A DNA stretch of 64,000 nucleotides, taken from positions 74,982,829-75,046,828 of the forward strand of contig OY804588.1 in the NCBI GenBank assembly GCA_963680875.1. The letters are read 5' to 3'. The translations under genes and the position numbers were made by a program. Positions 38,101 to 44,771 of the stretch are shown one piece after another. This DNA is from Bathymodiolus brooksi (taxonomy: Eukaryota; Mollusca; Bivalvia; Mytilida; Modiolidae). Position 1 is the stretch's first letter. Each line of letters starts with the position of its first letter. The notes below the pieces were generated by a model. The model saw nothing but the letters and a program-made list of their open reading frames with translations. It had not been told where the DNA came from and did no database searches.

Positions 38101-41100
38101 TTCATATCCGTACCGTCCATGTTTATAGTTTCTGATATTATGTTTGAACCTAATTATAATAAGATAACTGAGTCAGCAAGAAAGTCTTTGTTGTTTTTTC
38201 CACCAGAAACATCCAAATATTACAAGTTTGTCAGTGACTTGCGACAGATCAGTGGTTTTCTCCGGAGCCTCCGGTTTCCTCCACCAATAAAAAACTGACT
38301 ACCACATTGTAACTGAAATATGGTTGAAAGTGGCACTAAACACCATTAAACAAACAAACAATACAATAAAATTCCTTCTTTTCAGTCTGTTCAATGCTAA
38401 TCATTAGACAATCAGGGGCTTGTCTCTAAAGATAAGTGATACATTTTAATTGCTATCTTCTCACTGTTTACACAATACTAAACATGTTTATATTCTACAG
38501 TTAACACAGTAATTTGTCATTATATAAACATCTACTCTTCTGCCAATCTTACTATTAGAAAAAGGGATTTGCTGTCCTAATGTTTTTGCCAAATTACATG
38601 GAAACACAACTGTTTTTAATGTTGTCCTTAGATGTTGTATGTTACTTAGCAACACAAATTATGCAACAAAATAAACAAGTTACATGGTTACCAGGATGGG
38701 TATGTGATTTTTTTTGGGGCTTGTTTCAGTATTTGTTGACATTGTCATGGTAACAACATAAGTTTGAAACTAGGAGTGTGACCAAAAAAAATCTACAAAT
38801 TTCTATAATTCTTCATAAATACCACATACATGTACTGGAAAACATACAATAGATTTATGATTTCCAAATTAAAATTATACAAGGGGAGATAATTCACTTA
38901 AAAACAGCTCTTAATACTAATTATAATATTTAGATCTTCTATTGTCTAGTATACGTGGTATACATTTTGTTTCGAAATAAATAGCTTAATCCAACTTGAA
39001 GCACTTTGATAGTGCCATTGTTACAAACTGGTAGCATATGATCACCTCATGGTCAGAAAACTGTGGGTTAGATCACATGACACAGGTCTGGTCAAACCAA
39101 AAACCATTTATTAGTATCTTCTACGACCCCAAGATATAGCTGAAATACTGCTAAAGTTGGTGATAAACAATCAATCAATCAATCGATATTCTACAAGAAC
39201 AACTTACCTGTCTATTAATAGATCTAAGACTTGTTTGGGTGAGGCGAATGTTCTGTAGGTAGCTAAGAATACATTAACATAGGTAGAGTCCAGCTCCCCT
39301 TTTAATGTTACTAAACTTTCCACTAGTTTTTCTAGAGTGCCAGCTGTTATAACTCTTATTTTCTGTGTCTCCCACATAAGGTGAGAAAACTCCTTGGCAT
39401 TGTCATCCTCCAACTGAAATAAAAATAGATATTATCTATTTATAACTCGTATCTTCTGTGTCCCCCACATAAGGTGAGAAAACTCCTTGGCATTGTCATC
39501 CTCCAACTGAAATAAAAATAGATATTATCTATTTATAACTCTTATTTTCTGTGTTTCCCACATAAGGTGAGAAAACTCCTTGGCATTGTCGTCCTCCAAC
39601 TGAAATAAAAATAGATATTATCTACAATGTATTTATAACTCGTATTTTCTGTGTCTCCCACATAAGGTGAGAAAACTCCTCGTTATTGTCGTCCTCCAAC
39701 TGAAATAAAAATATATATTATTCATCAACTAATGCTTCTTAACTAACGTATGTCTACTAGTAATTTTTGACAGACAGTTTTATTGGTAGAAGAAAATGAA
39801 GTACCAAGAGAAATCCACCAGCCTGTCATTGTAACTAGTTAATAGGAAAGCTCTTCAATTACACCCTTCCACCTCCCCATGATTATACCAAGAACATGAG
39901 AAGATTTATTGATTTAGACATGGATAAATTGAAATAAAATTTATGCTAAAAATTTGTTATAAAGAAAATATATCACTGCTCCCCTTCCCATCATTAATAT
40001 GCCAAGAACTCCCCCCCCCCCCCCCCCCCCCCCCCACCTTATGCGTATTTGATATCTTCCATTCATTTCTGATTATCAGAATGATGTGTTATAAAACACA
40101 GACAAATGTTACAACAATCACCTAGACAAGATCAGTACTTAACACACTCTAGCAAACTGTAAGCCTTTACTCAGTTCTGTGGTTTTCAGTAAATTTTAGG
40201 TAATGTAAATCCCCTCCTTGCCCATTACAATTCTGTTATAAAAAATAATTTAATTCAAATTCGAATAGTTTATTGATAGTAAACCATACATTGGCGTGCA
40301 TCAACACAATACAATATAATTATAATACATTACATACATATGGATAAGTAAAAGATATGCATATAATAATGATATGAAGTATATTAAATTATTCACAGGA
40401 ACCCCGACGTCTAGGGTCAATGTAGTCCGAGATTCCTCTGTCGTTTAACGGCATTGATAATCTTGCTGTAGCCGTTCAATCCTCTGTCGTTTAACGGCAT
40501 TGATAATCTTGCTGTAGCCGCCGTTCAACGGCTACAGCAAGATTATCAATGCCGTTAAACGACAGAGGAATCTCGGACTAGGGTCAATGGGAAGCACCAC
40601 TACCAACCACAGGGGCTAGGTGCGTCCGAAAAAAAAAAAAAATAAAAAAAAATACTATATAATACTACAAGGGGGCGAACTCACTTGCTTCCATTTTTTT
40701 AAGTCGTCGTGTTAAATTGATCGTAACTTCGGAACGCCTTAATATTTTCAAAAAATGTTTCCACCAGTCGAAAGTCAAGTAATTTTCCTTTCCAAAGAGA
40801 CCCCAATTGTTAGTGTAGGCCTCCGAACTGCTGAGGTATCATACACGAACCAAAACAAAACGGCGTGAAAATCCGAAGTCGTACAAACGTTGGGTTGACC
40901 ACTTCCCATCTGTGTACAGACTTTCCCATGCGTAAACGAGTCATTTTGACTAGCTAAATACTTTCATCCATTCAAATTATGATAAAATTTCTTACCTTAA
41001 GCCAATTTATATGTCCTTTAAGTCTGTTTTTTGAAAGAAATCCCATTCGCATCCTTGACAAACGCCATAGACGTGAAAATTGAGAGAGTTCTAACGGGCG

Positions 41101-44100
41101 TTTTGATTGGCTGAACAATCTGTTTCAGCCAATCAAAAAGCCCGTTAGAACTCTCTCAATTTTCACGTCTATGGCGTTTGTCAAGGATGCAAATGGGATT
41201 TCTTTCAAAAACAGACTTAAAGGACATATAAATTGGCTTAAGGTAAGAAATTTTATCATAATTTGAATGGATGAAAGTATTTAGCTAGTCAAAATGACTC
41301 GTTTACGCATGGGAAAGTCTGTACACAGATGGGAAGTGGTCAACCCAACGTTTGTACGACTTCGGATTTTCACGCCGTTTTGTTTTGGTTCGTGTATGAT
41401 ACCTCAGCAGTTCGGAGGCCTACACTAACAATTGGGGTCTCTTTGGAAAGGAAAATTACTTGACTTTCGACTGGTGGAAACATTTTTTGAAAATATTAAG
41501 GCGTTCCGAAGTTACGATCAATTTAACACGACGACTTAAAAAAATGGAAGCAAGTGAGTTCGCCCCCTTGTAGTATTATATAGTTTTTTTTTGTTTTTGT
41601 TTTTTCGGACGCACCTAACCCCTGTGCTACCAACGGAAAGAACCACGTTCTTCCCATCGATAGTGGTACCCCCAGCGAACCCAAACGCCGAACTCCTGTG
41701 AACTATGCATTACTTATATTGTTTGCTTCTTTTAAAAATTTGTTTTGTTTTGAATAGATCCTTAGGATGAAGAATCTCTCTGATACAATCCGTCAAAATT
41801 CAGTATGGGCAATGAATGGACGAGTAAACCGACCTGCGCATACATGTATGACCATGGAAATTCCCACTTCAAACAAACATCGTACGTCACGATGAAAAAA
41901 CCAATCGGGCGATAGCAATTGACCACGTCACACTGAACATGTACTAACATCCAATCAAATCATGTTTAACACGCACACCTCCCGAGTTCAATGAGTGGAC
42001 TAAGAAATAGTAAACAATAATACGTGTACGAAATTAACAAACAAAAATCGATATTAAATGCTTTATCTAATAACCAGATGTAATTGTGAACAAAAATAAA
42101 ATAAAACATAATTTCATGCAGGGACAGTAAATAAATCATCACTATTAAAAAGCGTCCTTCGCTTAATAAAATAAATCATCACTATTAAAAAACATCTGAC
42201 GTACGATGTTTGTTTGAAGTGGGAATTTCCAAGGTCATGTTTGCGCAGGTCGGTTTACTCGTCCATGCATTGTCCATACTGAATTTTGACGGATTGTAAG
42301 ATCATCGTCAGCAAAGTTCTAATACTTGGGAACAATGTAGTGTAACTATTTCTGATATTTTGGTATTTAGGGCAATGTAATATAAAATATTTTTCATCTT
42401 CAACAGATGAGGGACAACATTTACAAAGACGTTGCTCGCGAGGAGTGCTATTGTAATGACCTGTTTCTATATTAAGACTATGTGCACTTATTCTTATTTT
42501 TGTATGGAAAGATCTGTGTTCTTTTGAAAGAGGAAATTCCAAATAGTTTTGTAATTTAAAAATGCGGAGAATGTAACTTGCCCATTATATTCTTTCGAAT
42601 GTTCTCAAACTGTTTTAAAGCATTTTTCTTTCAAAAAAATTAAATAGATGATATTTGAAATCTCTGTCCGAGATGTCCAAAGATGATAATTCAAATTTTT
42701 GTTTAATAGAGCTTAAAGTTTTATTTAAAGATTTGTTGAGTTTCTTGTCTTCAATAAAGGCTGATCTTAACAGAGAGTTCCTCGACTCATTGTCAAATTC
42801 AATTGTTTTAAGTCTATTGTAATATTTAAACATCAATATAAATGATTTAAAACAGGCTGGAATTAGAGACTTCCATGAGCCTACCGGTATATATCTCTCA
42901 CTTGGTAAAGAGGAAATGAAGACTTTATCAAACCATTCCTTATATCATAGCCACTGTTAGATCTTTGGACCATCATGACTCGGATCCCTATATATGCTGG
43001 CCTCACAGTCATATCAATGCTAGTTCTTAAGAAGATGATTAGATTTTCTCATTGGACCGTTTGTTAAACTTAGAAACCCAAGAAATCCCCATATACCACA
43101 GCCCTTCAACTGCATAGATTTGATTAAAGATATTACAATGTTACTCATTCTATCAAATATCAAATTCTATTACTGCTACAAGAGAACAATTTGAAAGATT
43201 TACTTAAATTCTCACTTTAATTAATAATTTTCATGCCAACTATTGGCCCATCTCTATCAAAGTCTTTTGGATAAGTGGTTTGACATGACTGAAAGTAATG
43301 GCTTACAACCAACAGATAGTCACTGGTCATAACTTGACCTATTCCATTCTAACATCTGGATACATGTACAGTGAAACCTGTCTAACCTGAACAAACCAGA
43401 ATCCTGTATAAACTGAACTTTAGATCAAGTCCCAAGGAAGGAAATCTTTGTAATTTTAATTTGCATAAACAAAACACCTCTCTATTCCGAACACAAAAGA
43501 TGGTCCCAAGGAGGTTCAGTTTAGACAGGTTTCACTGTAAATGAAGAGGAGTGGATTTACCAGAAGTTTGTCTAATAACAGATTGTGCCACTGATATGAT
43601 CTAGCTGGTTAATTAACTACATTTCCACTCACTGACCCTGCTATTATACTCTCTAATGTTTACAAGCATTCACTGACCCTGCTATTGTACTCTCTAATGT
43701 TTACAAGCACTCAATGACCCTGCTATTGTACTCTCTAATGTTTACAAGCACTCACTGACCCTACTATTGTACTCTCGAATGTTTACAAGCACTCACTGAA
43801 CCTGCTATTGTACTCTCTAATGTTTACAAGCACTCACTGACCCTACTATTGTACTCTCTAATGTTTACAAGCACTCATTGACCCTACTATTGTACTCTCT
43901 AATGTTGGGAAGCACTCAATGACCCTGCTATTGTACTCTCTAATGTTTACATTGCCTTTGTTTCTGTATAAATTTTATTGATATGTTGTTTATCTGTGGA
44001 GATCTTGTAACATGAAGGATTGGGGTTTGAGGTCCTATTAATCAGCTTTAGAATCACCACATTTGTTTGTTTCTCATCCAGTGCCAAATTCTAGATTTAT

Positions 44101-44735
44101 ATCATCATCTTTTCTGTTGTGTTTTGTTATATTGGTGGCCATTAAAACTTTCCTTCTTATTTCAATCATGAAAAGAAAAAAATGAAATCAAGCAGAATTT
44201 ATCACCCGAGCATAAGCTGTTATTAGACTCGCTTGGTATTCAACATTGAATTATGGTCTGTTTGATATGATTGATGTAGTGTGAAATGTTGAAAAGATTT
44301 AAAATATCTAGTAATCATCTACTTTTTTATTTATCAATTACTAGTTTACAAAATACATCTACAGAAAAATCATAAACTACAACACTCCACCTTTTAGCAC
44401 ATGCCAAAATATTACATGGGGTCTGATAGTACAGGCTCTACTTTATATGTATTTCAACCTTCAATTATCAGGCCCCTGTCATTTTATGCCTATATTCAGG
44501 GGTTTCAAAGTTTTTTATATTAGGAGGTACTTCTTAAATTTTAGGAGGTACCTAAAAAATTAGGCTAAGGGCCGTAAGGGGTTCAGGGGGTGGAAGCTCC
44601 TGAAATCTAGCATTTTGTGGACCAAAAAATGTACTTCAGAGACTGCAAAACACTAAGTGTTTTTGAAAGAAAAATCCCATTAACTTTAGAGTTCAGATTT
44701 CACCAAGAGTGAAGACCATGCATAATGCCTGGATT

Positions 44736-44771
<36 letters not shown>

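Larger units (their letters stand above)
33488..38229 (+). mobile_element. Ty3/gypsy LTR retrotransposon, nearly intact, with 5-bp target duplication
   Basis: Two 142-bp LTRs (33493-33634 and 38083-38224) begin TG and end CA and differ at one base (position 5 of 'agaaaatctttg' against 'agaaagtctttg'). The target duplication is agttt, at 33488-33492 and 38225-38229, and falls inside a SINE-1 copy. The element lies antisense within the ~6.6-kb intron between the 39208-39413 and 32500-32568 exons. The single LTR difference indicates a recent insertion. Confidence 0.96.
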
